DNA of 64,000 nucleotides from Thamnaconus septentrionalis (lineage: Eukaryota; Chordata; Actinopteri; Tetraodontiformes; Monacanthidae). Numbering within the stretch: position 1 is the stretch's first letter; every line of letters begins with the position of its first letter. Both the position numbers and the translations under genes were made by a program. Positions 23,025 through 36,981 of this stretch are shown one piece after another. The stretch is from contig CM020512.1 in NCBI GenBank assembly GCA_009823395.1, forward strand, positions 5,151,405 to 5,215,404, in the 5' to 3' direction. The notes under the pieces were generated by a model. The model was not told the DNA's origin, searched no databases, and worked only from the letters and a program-made list of their open reading frames with translations.

Positions 23025-24792
23025 AACATCAGCGTGAACAACAGGATGGCCTCGCTGGGTAGTATGCGGCTCTGACCTCAACACAAGCTCGCACTTCAAC
23101 ATATTTGGATGAAAAATACAATAAAATGCCGATAAAAACCCAAAAAACAGGCCTGACTTGCACTGAATTGACAGCCAGAAAAGAGCATTTTGTCAACATG
23201 TTGTGTCAACAGGACTTTGGCCAAATCACGTGATCGATAAGAGTTGGCCAGCGCCCAGCAGTACAAGGAAGGAATTCACATTCAGAACATTCAAAGCGAT
23301 TAAGAACAGATTTTGGCTTGAAAAAAAAACTGCCGTGTTTTCTCAGGCAGACACAGTTAAACAATGAAGTCAGTGGCAACGGTTCCTGACGTTCTCTGTT
23401 ATTCCAACGATATACACTGCGCCTCAGACGGACTGCGTGTCGGATCAACGTCGGCGAATCCGCCATAACTCAGTGAAGCACCGCCGCACAAAGGGTGCGT
23501 TTGATTTGCTGCTGTGGGACATGCGATTACCCGCCACACACAAATCAAGCGTGGACCCAGACAGGATGATTAATAATGAATGAGTCCGACAAATAGCTTT
23601 AAAATTTCACAGCTGGCTGTCAGCATCATTTAAAAACATTTAAATATTAACTCTAATCAGAATGAAAACTGGGGTAGGAAAAAAAAAAAACGCACAGCAG
23701 AGCTGTGAGATTTAATGCAAAACAAGTAGTGACTGTTTTCCAAAAGATTTGCAAGTTTGACTTTAAAGTTTTAAGTATATGAGTGAAGTATATAAGTTCA
23801 AAACATCCATGGGTCGGTGTGGAGTTACTGTATCATTAACAAGTCCCACCGACAGCACAGTGCGACGTCAACTCTTGCCTTTGTCCACAGTAATTGTCAT
23901 GAGTTTCAATACTATGTACTTGCTAACACTGCTAACGGCAAACGAGCGTTCATCTCGCTTGCATTTCCACTCTAAACTTGAAGTTGAAATTAGCAGTAAA
24001 AAGCAAATCATCATTGCCATCGCTGACGTCTGCAAAAAACCTTTGATGTGCCACTATTGACGCCACCAGTGGTGAGATAGTCGCCACTGGCTTTGCCCAT
24101 ATTTCTTTCTTTTTTGGGCGGGGGTGTTGCGGGGGCCAAGTAACGGCAAAATAAATGAAAGACATATTTTTCCAACTTGTATTTTTTTTGTTTGTTTGTT
24201 TTTCCAGCCAGATACGCTGAAAATGAATGTCCCCCCTGACTGGCTCTGCCTCCGCAAACACTTTCATTAGCAAACAACAGCCAGAGAATGTATGATAGAT
24301 CTGAGCGGAATCCATATCGTACCTTATTTTTTTAAAAGTTAGTTGTGTTTGTGTGAAATAGTTAAAGACGGAGCCTTGGATGATAAGTGGGCACTGTTCC
24401 TGAGAAACTCGGCGGACTGTTGGATTTTTCGAAGCCTTCCCTTTCCCCCTCCCCCATTTGTTAAATATATAAAAAAATAAGATTTACATTTCCATCTGAC
24501 GCTTACAAACTCTTTCATCTCTGCTAAAATGACCAAATGGGATGAAAACTAATTGCAGAGCAGTGGCCAAAGCGGTCATTTTGTTGTGGCCCTGTCCCCT
24601 ATGATGACCCCCCTCACCCCCACTCTGGGTCTCCTGGTGTTTCAGGTCGTGCTTCCTTTATACATAAAACCACGGTGCACATAAGGGGCAATAAAAAACA
24701 CATTAAAAACCCAATCATTATGCAGCAGCCCCAGTGTCTCGCTCTGCCGTTGGTGACCCACGCCAAGCTCCGCCCCCATACATCACCCCATA
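22801..24792. other. Intergenic sequence, no gene seen
   Basis: Contains (TA)n at 22993-23019, A runs near 23319 and 23680-23691, and GC-poor unique DNA. The frames on either strand are short and have no domain. A complex section near 24650-24760 (TTATACATAAAACCACGG, CAATCATTATGCAGCAG) may be regulatory. Confidence 0.5.
22993..23019. repeat. (TA)n microsatellite
   Basis: About 13 TA units after a T run. Confidence 0.9.
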
Positions 24793-24830
24793 ACCACCAC
24801 CACCACCAGCAGCAGCAGCAGCAGCAGCAG
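24793..24830. repeat. (CAC)n-(CAG)n trinucleotide repeat
   Basis: Five CAC units lead into about eight CAG units. Confidence 0.9.
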
Positions 24831-27403
24831 GTGCATTCTGGGAGCAGTGAATGAGGCCTTTATGGCTCCGCTCGCAGTGAATGGCCGCCCTGTTGTGGAG
24901 GAGCTTCAGCCGTCGCTGTTATGATCTACAGCCCGGCCACGCCGGCACTTTCAATCAGTCGCATGATTCGGTCTCCAGGCCGCCGCTGCCCGCCGCCCCC
25001 GTTTCTGTCTCCAGGGAGGCGGAACCGACTCTGGACTCGCAGGCAGGCAGGCAGCAGAGGCTCCAGTCCCACACGGTGGGTGGGGGGGGGGTCTGCTTGT
25101 CCACCGATGGATTTACTGCGGGACTGAAGTCAAGGAGGAGGAGTGAGTCAGCACAGCCTGTCGCTAGTGTCGCTAGTGTCGCTAGTCCTGCTGCTGCTGA
25201 AAAAAACCCACACACAGCCAGTTAGCATTGAGAGATCGGCCGCCTTTCAGCAAAAAAAAAAGAAAACATGTTACGCAACCACCGCTGATTGCTACGCAAC
25301 AGAGATGCATCTGTTTTTTTTTGTTTTTTTTTCTTTGAGCTCACAGACGGATGATATTTGTATCCCAAATAGCATCTGACACGCACGATGCCACGCTTTA
25401 AACATGATGCGGTCGTGTACCTTTTCCTCCACCTTCCCCTTTTTGCATGACTGGACGGTTAGTTTAGCGTGGGCAGGAGCAACCCCCCCCGACCTCCCCC
25501 CAGGGTGGAGGAGGGATTGAAGGTTGGTCACCGGCCAGAATCAGCAGCCTGAGTGTGTTTTTGTTTTGACGTGTGCGGCGTGCCGAAGCCGACGCTCCGC
25601 CTCTGGACCCGCTGTTCGCTCGGACAGAGATAAGCTGCTCGCCAAACGGAGCGACGTGACCGAGCTGAGTGAGAGCGTTAAGACGCCGCGCAGTCGCTGC
25701 CTGTCCGGACCTCGACCTCAAGGCCCGAATCGATGAGACAATGATTCTCATTTATGTCGGCGGCCCCTGGATTCTTTCAGCAAAAAAAAAATTCCGGATG
25801 CTTGTGGCTCCTGCGAAGCAAATCCTGGCGTGGTCTTTAGCCGGGTTCTTTCCCAGCGTCGCCACAGGCTGGCATTTGTGGTTTCGAAATGTCAGCGGCC
25901 GCAGAGTGAATCGCCTTGGATTCTGGCGCAGACGTTTTTACCTTCTCTCAGGATCAACTGCAGCCACGCTGCTGACGCCAGAATCAGTCTGGCACCGCTG
26001 GGTCACAGGTCAGGGAAAATGCCAGGATGTGTGGCTCTGACTGGCCAGCAGGAATATTTACAATTACCTGTTTGAGTTTAGTTTTTTCCCTTTTGCTTCT
26101 GTTCATTTCAGCATGCTAATATGCTAAGATCTTGCAGCATATAGCTGTCAGATATCATATCATCCAAATTGAAAAAACCTGACATATGCATTTTATATTC
26201 TATTCCATGAGTCTCAGTCTCTTTGAAATCTTACACACTGGGCCTTTAAATGGATTAAAAATGTTATTATTATTTTTTTGCAAATAATTATAGCCATGCA
26301 ACCTTTTAGATTTCTGGAAAGCTGGTAACCACCTTTCTCTGTTTTATTGTATTCTTTGTTGCGGCTCTGGGTTTGCGAAACACTTTTTTAGATAATGCCA
26401 CACAGATTAAAAAAAAAAAAAAACAGTGACTTGTTTCCAAAAAATGGAGGTGGAGCCAGAAGCAAACCCTGGCAGTAATTCCCACCCACTGCCCCTCAGA
26501 CGACCACGATTGGTCCCGCATTGATCAAACCAGCTGAGAACAATTTCCATCTCCAAGAGCCCAGACTTGCAATCCAAACCATGCATCTACCCTGGAAGGG
26601 TCAGTACACTAGAAGTCACTCATAATTCCAAACTCCAGCGTTCCTGTGTTGACTCGTATTGCTGAGTTCTGTGGTATAGCCGCTGAGTCGTAGGCTGGCG
26701 AGCTGATTCAAGAGCAGGACTTGGCAAAAGGCTCCATAGTGAAAACCAGTACAGTGTGTTTTTTTTTCCGGGTGTAGCGACACTGAGTGTGCTGTGTAAA
26801 GGGTCGGGGTCCGTCACACTCAGCGAGGTCAGCGGGCACTGATCCACCCGAGTAATTCTCACCCTTCAGAGTTTCAGGTCATGTCAACGATCGATTGCAG
26901 CAATCAATGGGAATGTTCTGCGGGAAATGATGAAAATCACCCCCCCCCGCCCCTCCCATCCCTCCAGTGTCATTTAACAACCTTAATTTCAACACTTGGG
27001 AACATTTAGCCACTGTCAGCACAGGAAGGCTGCAGGAAGCTACTGATGTCTCTTCCAGTGTTAAACCAGCGGTGGGCAACCGCGACCCTGATCTGTTCAC
27101 TTCTTGACGCTTTAGCTAACGGCAGCATGAGCTACTGGGAGGTTGGTAAATTGGTTACCACGCTTGAATGCATTTATTGCACTTGCACGGCAACGACTGA
27201 AGCGGCGCGTGCTTTCGCAAAGCTTCGCTTCATTTCCAAGGTGTTCGCTGTGACTTTGGCTTGAACCAAAGTCTGTTCCTCAAAGCGAGCTGTCGGTGCA
27301 GAAGCTGGCAAAGAAGCTAGCTGGACTCTGCTTTTCTTGTTTTAGCGTAAGTTCTTCCTGGCTGATGTGATCCAATGGAAACAGACAGCATCTCACAGTA
27401 AGG

Positions 27404-27404
<1 letters not shown>
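24831..27404. other. Intergenic sequence, no gene seen
   Basis: A GC-richer part (24860-25740) contains a G run at 25079-25090 and three tandem copies of GTCGCTAGT at 25160-25186. From 26090 to 26300 it is AT-rich, and the phrase CTTACACACTGGGCCTTTAA near 26230-26249 resembles the right end of a common fish TTAA-type MITE with no matching left end. CAGCGGTGGGCAACCGCGACCC near 27068 resembles the terminus of a hAT-like element. None of these has a complete structure. Confidence 0.45.

Positions 27405-27478
<74 letters not shown>
27405..27478. repeat. (CT)n microsatellite
   Basis: About 37 uninterrupted CT units, pyrimidine-only on the plus strand. Its polarity is opposite to the AG tract at 28526. 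Confidence 0.97.
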
Positions 27479-27479
<1 letters not shown>

Positions 27480-28525
27480 CCTCTGATGAAGGAATCACAG
27501 TCCTTGGTGGTCAGAGGAGGACACGCGGCGGCGAGGCTGGCTGCTAATCCTGTAAGGTGCCTCCAAAGTCACTTCCACATTCACTTCCTTCATCCTTGGA
27601 TGTATATTCATGAGGGCCTTTTAATATGCAGGCGCGGCCGACCGCTTTCCCATTCGGTCTCGTACCAATGACATCTGAGGGAAAAAAAAAACCTTGAAAA
27701 GGCAATTTCTTAATTGTTAACTAATTAAGCCTTCTGCTAGCGGCAAAGTTGCTCTCCGTGATTATGGTGATATAAGAAGAAGGTAATCCTCATGTTGGGA
27801 AAGTTGGGATTCAGAGCCCAGTGGGGATGTCGTCACACGAGAAATGAAATTAACCAGTCAATTTTTAACTGTTCAACAATGACCTTTCTGAGGCTTAAAC
27901 TTTGGCTTGCTGGTGTCTCCCGGTCTGGAGGGTTTAGTGGCATCTATTGGTCAGAGAGCATAATGCAAACAAAGTTATTGGGGATACCACAGAGGTCACA
28001 TCAGGAAACCAGGAGCAGATCCACGTTCTCGGCTGCCATGGATATGTTTCAATTCGGCAGCATCTTTAGAAGTGGATCTGCTCTCTATGTAAATATAAAT
28101 AGGTGACATTTGCACACTTTAGTCTGTTTGTCTGCCGACAACCACACATATGTGTTTTCTTTTCCTCTTTCAGTTCAGTTTTTTTTTTTTTTTTATTGTT
28201 CCACTTCCTCTTTGTATTGATATGCAATCAGATTCAGTTTGTGATCACAAAGTTGTGTTTTGGCTCAAACTTTGTGATCAACATCTTCTGCCCACCAAGG
28301 GCTCCAAATCATCTTTTTTGGGGTTTGTCTGTTTGTTTGCTTGGTGGTTGTTCCAATGAAAACCCTGCAGCATCACTGTGTCCGCGTCACTCTGCTCGCA
28401 GCCGTCAGCCAACCACTCTAATCCAGGCCGCTTCATTATTTAACAACAATGGCTCTCCATCACCTCGGTGGGCCTCCTGGTCACACTCATCCTGCCAAAC
28501 GCTCCATTGTCTTATTAAAGTGCAG
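27479..28525. other. Intergenic sequence between the CT and AG tracts
   Basis: Holds an AT-rich complex segment (CTTAATTGTTAACTAATTAAGCC near 27706-27728, two homeodomain-type cores), the imperfect hairpin at 28013-28083 and a T run at 28179-28194. No coding signal. Confidence 0.5.
28013..28083. other. Long inverted repeat (hairpin, about 71 nt)
   Basis: GAGCAGATCCAC (28013-28024) is exactly complementary in reverse to GTGGATCTGCTC (28072-28083). Inside, GCTGCC (28032-28037) pairs with GGCAGC (28056-28061) around an 18-base terminal loop. The two stems are separated by an internal loop of 7 and 10 bases. The size resembles a pre-miRNA, but the large internal loop and the absence of a recognised seed make that doubtful. 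A MITE core or cruciform-forming regulatory site is an alternative. Confidence 0.5.
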
Positions 28526-31409
<2,884 letters not shown>

Positions 31410-31815
31410 CATATCTATATGCAACCAAGGGAGTCATTTCCCACATTAGTGGTACTTAATTGATCCCCGAGTGATGAAAATGATTGGTTTCTGCTCGTGC
31501 CTCGACTCCTTGAGCGTTTAAAGTGCAAGCGGAGCAAAATCACATAATTGCCAGGCAGCTGCAAACGCAGTAAATGCCTAATTGGGCCGTTCACGCCACT
31601 ACATGCTGCATCAGACGTGACATTCTGCACAGCGCTGGTGCCATATTAATTTATTTCATTCCTCCCCCTCCCCCACACACAGAGGCCCGCGGGCGGCGGG
31701 GAGGTGAGAAGAGAAACTAAGGCTGCAATTATGGCCTGAGCCGCGTCTGCGGCCTCTCGGCATAATTAAACAACCTTTACGGCGACGGGGTCGCGGCCGG
31801 GTCGCAGCCGTCACC
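31410..31815. promoter_or_regulatory. Candidate conserved non-coding element rich in homeodomain cores
   Basis: TAATTG cores occur at 31457-31462, 31545-31550 and 31579-31584, a CAGCTG E-box at 31556-31561, then ATTAATTTATT near 31643, CAATTATGG near 31726 and CATAATTAAAC near 31761. These lie in unique sequence outside simple repeats, apart from a CCCTCCCCC stretch near 31665. Such density of TAAT-type sites is typical of vertebrate developmental enhancers. The target gene is unknown. Confidence 0.45.
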
Positions 31816-31894
31816 AACACTGCCGGAGAGAAGCTCCGGGATGAAAAAGCGTCGGCCACCTCTCACCTTTACCACCACCACCACCAATCCCCCC

Positions 31895-32065
31895 ACCCTA
31901 CCCCCCTCTACCTTTATGCTCTTTAATTATATGATCCTGAAAGAAACTCATTTGTGGAATTAATTGGCTGCACACCGCCGGGGCCGAGTCGCATGTCGCC
32001 TTTTGGCTGATAATTAATGTTTGTGAGAAGTTTCCTGCGGCAAGTAAGTAAGGCTGCAGTCACCC
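31895..32065. promoter_or_regulatory. Candidate conserved non-coding element
   Basis: CTTTAATTATATGATCC (31921-31937), GGAATTAATTGGCTG (about 31957-31971) and GCTGATAATTAATG (about 32007-32020) give three paired TAAT sites within 100 bases. It is separated from the preceding block by a (CCA)n stretch at about 31871-31885 and a C-rich tract, so the two may form one larger enhancer. Confidence 0.42.
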
Positions 32066-34539
32066 GGCGTGGACATGTGACCAGGATCTGATTGGTTACT
32101 GGAGGTGTGAACAGGGACAAATGGGATTATTTTCACGTCAACTTTTGCTGCATTTTCACTGCAGGTTTTTGCTCGATTTTGGATTTCTCGTGAGTATTGC
32201 TCGTCGGACATTGTCTCCTGCGTAAGGCTTGTTTTCCTTTAAACATTATTACTTGAAAATGTTCAATTCTCAAGTGTCTGATCCGTGCAGTTAAATCAAA
32301 TTATAATTATTCTGCAGTCAAAAAATCTCAATCTCCTGAAATTTACCTTGGAATCTGTTTCACCTCAGCCAGTCATGTTCATCCAACCATCCACACTCGG
32401 CCTCCTCAGTGCTAATGTGGCAGCTGCTGCTCCACATAGTTCACTTGACCGATCATCTGCTTCTGATACACTTCTGATACAGACACCCTGTTGCTTGGTG
32501 TAGGGTTGCACTTAATGAACGAGGGGAAAACATTTCCCCAAATTTTAGCTCAGGCAAAAAGCGACCAATGATTTGCACAAAACTCTTAAAGAAAAAAAGC
32601 AAACTTTTAAAAAAGGCGACACAATTTGAAAGAGTAATCAGATTAATCAGTTAATCAGACTTAATTTTCCAAAATCATGTGTTTTTTTTTTCTTTTAGCT
32701 CGTCTTTATGGATTCTCTCGCATGGAGACCAGACTAGTAGATCACAGATCACTCAGTGAGCAGATCAGAATAGTTTTGATCTCATGACCATGACACTGAC
32801 GCACGGAATGGTAGCTTCAGAATCAAACCACATTCATTCATTCACGGGCGCCGTCTCCGCCTCCCTGTCTGGCGGCGGCCATGGAGTCATCGGCTCCTGG
32901 CGTGCGCGCTCTCATGTCACACCAGTCAGTCAGTGTGAAGGTGGAGCTCTCACAGCGGCGCCAGCCGAGACATACTGCCTGCGTCAACGTACAGAAAGTC
33001 AGCGTCACAGTTTACTAGCAGGGTCGTGATTCATGTTTCACGCCGAGCGAGTGAGAGGCTGCAGCACACATGCACACACGCACGTACACAGGGGCCGCGT
33101 GTGAGTCTGTTTGGGCTTGGAAAAAAAAAAAAAAATCCTGCCTTTGTCTCCTGAGTTTGTCTGTTTTGTTGGCAAGGATAAAAGTGGAGAATGAACAAAG
33201 ACACTCAGGCCCTTTTCAGTAACTGAATAAAATGCAGGGGCTAAGATGTGAGTTAACTCCACTCTGTGTTATTACAGCACTTCACTCTCCAACCAGAAAA
33301 AACTTTGCATCTAATCCATTAGCTGACCTTTAATTACCAAGACAGCGTGAGGGTTTTTGTGCTTGCTCAACAATGTTATGATGTGAAAACAGTAAATGCA
33401 GACGCAGAGTGTGTTTTCCCACTTTGGAATATTGCATTAGCCCCGGCTCACTGTGTTTTTACCACTAAAGCGCACTTGAGGTGGAGCTATACACACCGAG
33501 TGCTGCCTGAAGATGGAGCGCTTAATAACCCTGAATTAACAAAACTCCTTCCAGTGAGAGTCCAAAGTTTGCAAAAAGCTCAACTTTGAAAATTTGGTAA
33601 CTGCGCCTAAAAGTCTCGTTTCCTCCACAGTGAGGCCCAGCAGTGGTTCATGCAAAAAAAAAAAAAAAAAAAAAAAAAAATAACGCCTTCTGCTTTTTGG
33701 AGACATTTTAATGAGACAGAGAGTGGAAAATATCGGCTGCTGCAATTTGGCTGATTGTCTCCAGACTTTGTGAATGAAACTGTGCGTGGGAACGTCCACA
33801 GGTAAGTTCTGGCAATGTCTGCAAAAAAAAAAAATCTTTAGGGACACACAAGCTCCAGCCACTGTCAGTCCTCACTGATTCAAACAAGTCACTAAGTTCA
33901 CTCTTGAGTTTTGAATGATTCATTTAGGACTTGCAAATCAGCAGAAGTTCAATTTCGTACTATTCTGCACGTTTGGCAGCAGATAACTGTGCAACTGACA
34001 CCAGAATCATCCGTCCATCCTGGTGAAACCACAAGAGGACACCAGGGTGAGACAGGAGACCGTAGGCCTACGCCAGCTTCTCAGATTTGCGTCCTGTTCA
34101 AAATCCTGCCGTTTTCTGGATTCCAGAACCGATGAGGCTGGAGGTGTGCGGAGCGGCCTTCACCTGCAGGGCTGACAGGCCCCTGCGGATGGCGTGAGAG
34201 GACTTGGCCTCATCAGGAGTCGGGATTGTTGCGGCTGAGTGCTGAAATGATCTGCGGGGGGGCTGAAGAACACCTGACCTTCTCGCTGTGATTGCTGAGG
34301 GACGGACCAAGGACGGAGCAGGTGCCGTGTGCGCGAAGATGTTTTTCTTGTATCAGGCAAAGTGTTAACTGCCTTCCGCGCGGCCTTGTTTGTTGTCACC
34401 GCAGTGCTTTTTTTTTTGAGAACCCACACTTTTTTTATTTGCAGATTTCCTCATCCAGCCCTTAGTTCCCTCAAAAGAAGGTTCTCAGGGGACTCGCTGA
34501 TTCTCTTTCTGCTTTGTTTCCACGCGGGCCTGACCTCGG
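32066..34539. other. Intergenic sequence, no gene seen
   Basis: Contains poly-A runs at 33120-33135, 33654-33680 and 33821-33833 and a G run near 34254. The complex part at 33280-33440 has AT-rich motif words. The remainder is mixed low-information DNA. No coding signal. Confidence 0.5.
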
Positions 34540-34960
34540 GAAATCTCGACATCAGTGGCTTTGCTCTCGCTAATGGGATACTTTGCACTCACAACAATGT
34601 TTTACATGAGTCAGCCTTTATGCAAACTTTCTGCTTACTAGAAGAGCTACCGCGCGTTGGTGGGACTGTTTACCGCAGCATCCTCCAAACCGGAGATAAA
34701 GCTTTTGCAAGCCAGCCGCGCAAAACCTGGATTGTCCGGCTTGGGGCTATTTTTGGGATATCATTGAGTCCGTCCTCTCTATTGGACGCATAAATAGTGT
34801 AGATTACAACGAGACGCTGCAGGCATACATATGAATTCCTTTCCCTCGTCCCGTCGGGCCGTGTGATGAGAAACGTCGCTGCAGTTTGTCAGCAGTGTAC
34901 AAGGGCGTCCGCTTGACAGGAAGTAAATTCCGGCGGTTTAAGGGTGATGAGAAGCCCTGA
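34540..34960. promoter_or_regulatory. Candidate enhancer with SOX, AP-1/MARE and octamer-like sites
   Basis: A SOX-type AACAATG (34593-34599), a TGAGTCAGC AP-1/half-MARE (34607-34615) and ATGCAAAC, an octamer-like POU site (34620-34627), lie within 35 bases. They are followed by long unique sequence (GCGCAAAACCTGGATTGTCC near 34718, GACGCATAAATAGTGTAG near 34785). A 154-codon plus-strand frame overlaps the first part but has no domain or coding bias that I can see. The arrangement suggests a developmental enhancer. Confidence 0.4.
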
Positions 34961-35191
34961 ATAGAAAGCAGCTTCATCTTTCTCTTTGGTCATGTTTGCT
35001 GACCCGGTGGTTTCTACCTTAATAAGTCAACGACAGCCCCCCCCCCCGCTCCCACGACCCTCGCCGCCCACCGCAGCACATGGAGGGGAGGAGTCTCCAT
35101 CCGCACAGAGGAGTCGCGCAGTGATGAAAACCACGCAATCACTCAGACTGAAGCGGTGCCTCGCCGTGTGAATTGGCTGGTTGTCGGGTTT

Positions 35192-35194
<3 letters not shown>
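34961..35194. other. Intergenic sequence, no gene seen
   Basis: Contains a C run at 35039-35047 and mixed GC-rich sequence leading to the CAG repeat. Confidence 0.5.

Positions 35195-35236
<42 letters not shown>
35195..35236. repeat. (CAG)n trinucleotide repeat
   Basis: Fourteen uninterrupted CAG units. It is not inside a convincing coding frame; on the minus strand it gives a cysteine run. Confidence 0.97.
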
Positions 35237-35237
<1 letters not shown>

Positions 35238-35391
35238 GAAGAAACTCTGCCGATTTTTCAGTCTGGTTTGAACCCCGCACAGTCCTGCGGGGCAAGGAAG
35301 ACAAAACCGCACTGACTGCGCTGAGAGTCGAACGCTCTGACTGACGTCTGGCCAAAGTGACTGCAGCGCCTGTAGTTACTATTAGCGTCAT

Positions 35392-35925
35392 TAGCTGCGT
35401 TTTCATTACCCCTAGAGTTGCGCAAAACCTAAATATCGCAAAAATAACCCGGTAATGGAAACACCTAAACTTCAAAAAAAAAACAACCCTCAAACATGGC
35501 TAAAAGGTTTTTACGCTCTCATGAGGTGGTTTTTCCAGACGTAAAGTGTAATGGAAACGCTTTTTCCACATTTCACGTCAGCGGACGTGACGTACGGGGT
35601 CACGTGACCGTTGTGACCAGTTCACTTCAAGTGAAAATGGCATGTTGCGTTTGGACGGTGGAGGAGACGGAAGCGTTGACTTTACAAGTAATCAAAGACG
35701 AAAAATGTAACAACCATTCTTGACAGCAAACAGACATAAACAAACAAAAGCGTAATTCTTATAAATCTCGCGGGACGAGATTTTAAGAGAACTGCGTCCC
35801 GTGATAATTAGGACTTTTACGCTTCACACCATTCAATGGAAACACCTGAAAATCACAATTGTACTTTGTTGAAATTTTTGAAATATCCTTTATAATTTTT
35901 TGGAAAACTAATGGAAACACAGCTA
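35392..35925 (+). mobile_element. MITE-like non-autonomous DNA transposon with Myb/SANT frame remnant
   Basis: The ends are inverted copies: the left end reads TAGCTGCGTTTTCATTA and the right end, reverse-complemented, reads TAGCTGTGTTTCCATTA (15 of 17 identical). A TA dinucleotide at each outer edge (35392-35393 and 35924-35925) could be the target duplication. Internally, 'AATGGAAACAC' recurs near both ends (35453 and 35837) and again within the right terminus. A plus-strand frame in the middle resembles the start of the Myb/SANT-like protein of PIF/Harbinger-type elements. The element is therefore most likely a deletion derivative of a Harbinger-superfamily transposon. The two-base TA duplication does not fit the usual three-base duplication, so the superfamily is tentative. 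Confidence 0.7.
35637..35723 (+). pseudogene. Truncated Myb/SANT-like transposon protein fragment
   Basis: Starting at ATG 35637 the frame reads MACCVWTVEETEALTLQVIK and ends at TGA 35721-35723 after 28 codons. The W-T-x-E-E-x-x-A-L pattern is the first helix of the Myb/SANT-like (trihelix) domain with which Harbinger-type DNA-binding proteins begin. The usual second and third helices are absent, so this is an internal-deletion remnant inside the element at 35392-35925. It cannot encode a working DNA-binding domain. Confidence 0.5.
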
Positions 35926-36943
35926 GTGACTATAAGTGACCATAATATGTTGCTTCCTCTTGAAAATGGCGAAATAAGCTTGGAATATTTTAATTTGCCT
36001 CAGCTTTGAGTGGGTTAAAACTCTGTTGCTACTGTGGACAAATGCAGTGCAACCTGCCAGGTTGCACATGAAAATGACAAACAAACACTTTAACCTTCCA
36101 AGCTAGCAGGACAGCATGCTGTATGAAATCCTTTGAGACAGCCCTGAGTGAAACTGGACCAATCGCTGAAGAGAGGGATGGAGCCAACCTCCTACTGGAC
36201 AGTTTGATCCCCAGGGAGGAAGGTGGGACATGGTTCTGACTGACTGATGTGTTGATGAAGTTTTCTTCCTGGTCTCGCAAGTGCACCAACCAAAATTGAA
36301 ATCCGACTGTAAACACAATCAGCAGGGATACTGGAAGCTAGTGCTAGCTATTATTGCAACCACATGTGTAGATGCCGCATTGTGGGCGATTTTATCGGAA
36401 CATTTCCTCAATAAAAAGAGCAGACATGCTGTGTTGGGGAATAAAAGGCTTTTAAGTCTATAAAAATGAAGATAACAAAACAGTGAGTCCTTTGTTTTAT
36501 TATTAATCAAAAAGTGGTAAAACAAAATGAAAGAATGCAAAAAACAACAATTTTTCGAATATTATTTTTTCATGGCGGACTTCTGCGTGAAAAAATAAAT
36601 AAAAAAGAAAGCACAGGCTCTTGTTTTTGCGTCAATATTTCACACAAGAGTATAAAACATTTTCCAAAGAAAATGCACAAATCACACAAACAGTCCCGAT
36701 AAATCGGATTGACACCAGCAGAGACTCCCCGGTGGATCAGTCAGTGTTGTGCTGAGCAGGAGGAAATGTGCAGCGTTGACGTCTCTGCTCACTCTCAGCA
36801 TTTTATCAGGATTACGCCACGCTGGAGAAGAAAAAGAAAAAATATATATAAATAATAATAATAATGACAGAAGAGTCAAAACAAATTGATGTGCTCCTAA
36901 TCTGCATATTGATTGGAAACTTCATCAGGCATCACTAATGAGA

Positions 36944-36981
<38 letters not shown>

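Noticed and set aside
26219..26251. Right end of a fish TTAA-type MITE (ACACACTGGGCCTTTAA)
   Set aside because: No left end could be found within 1 kb, so an element cannot be drawn.
27060..27110. hAT-type terminus 'GGTGGGCAACCGCG'
   Set aside because: The match to a transposon end is short and no partner end or target duplication was found.
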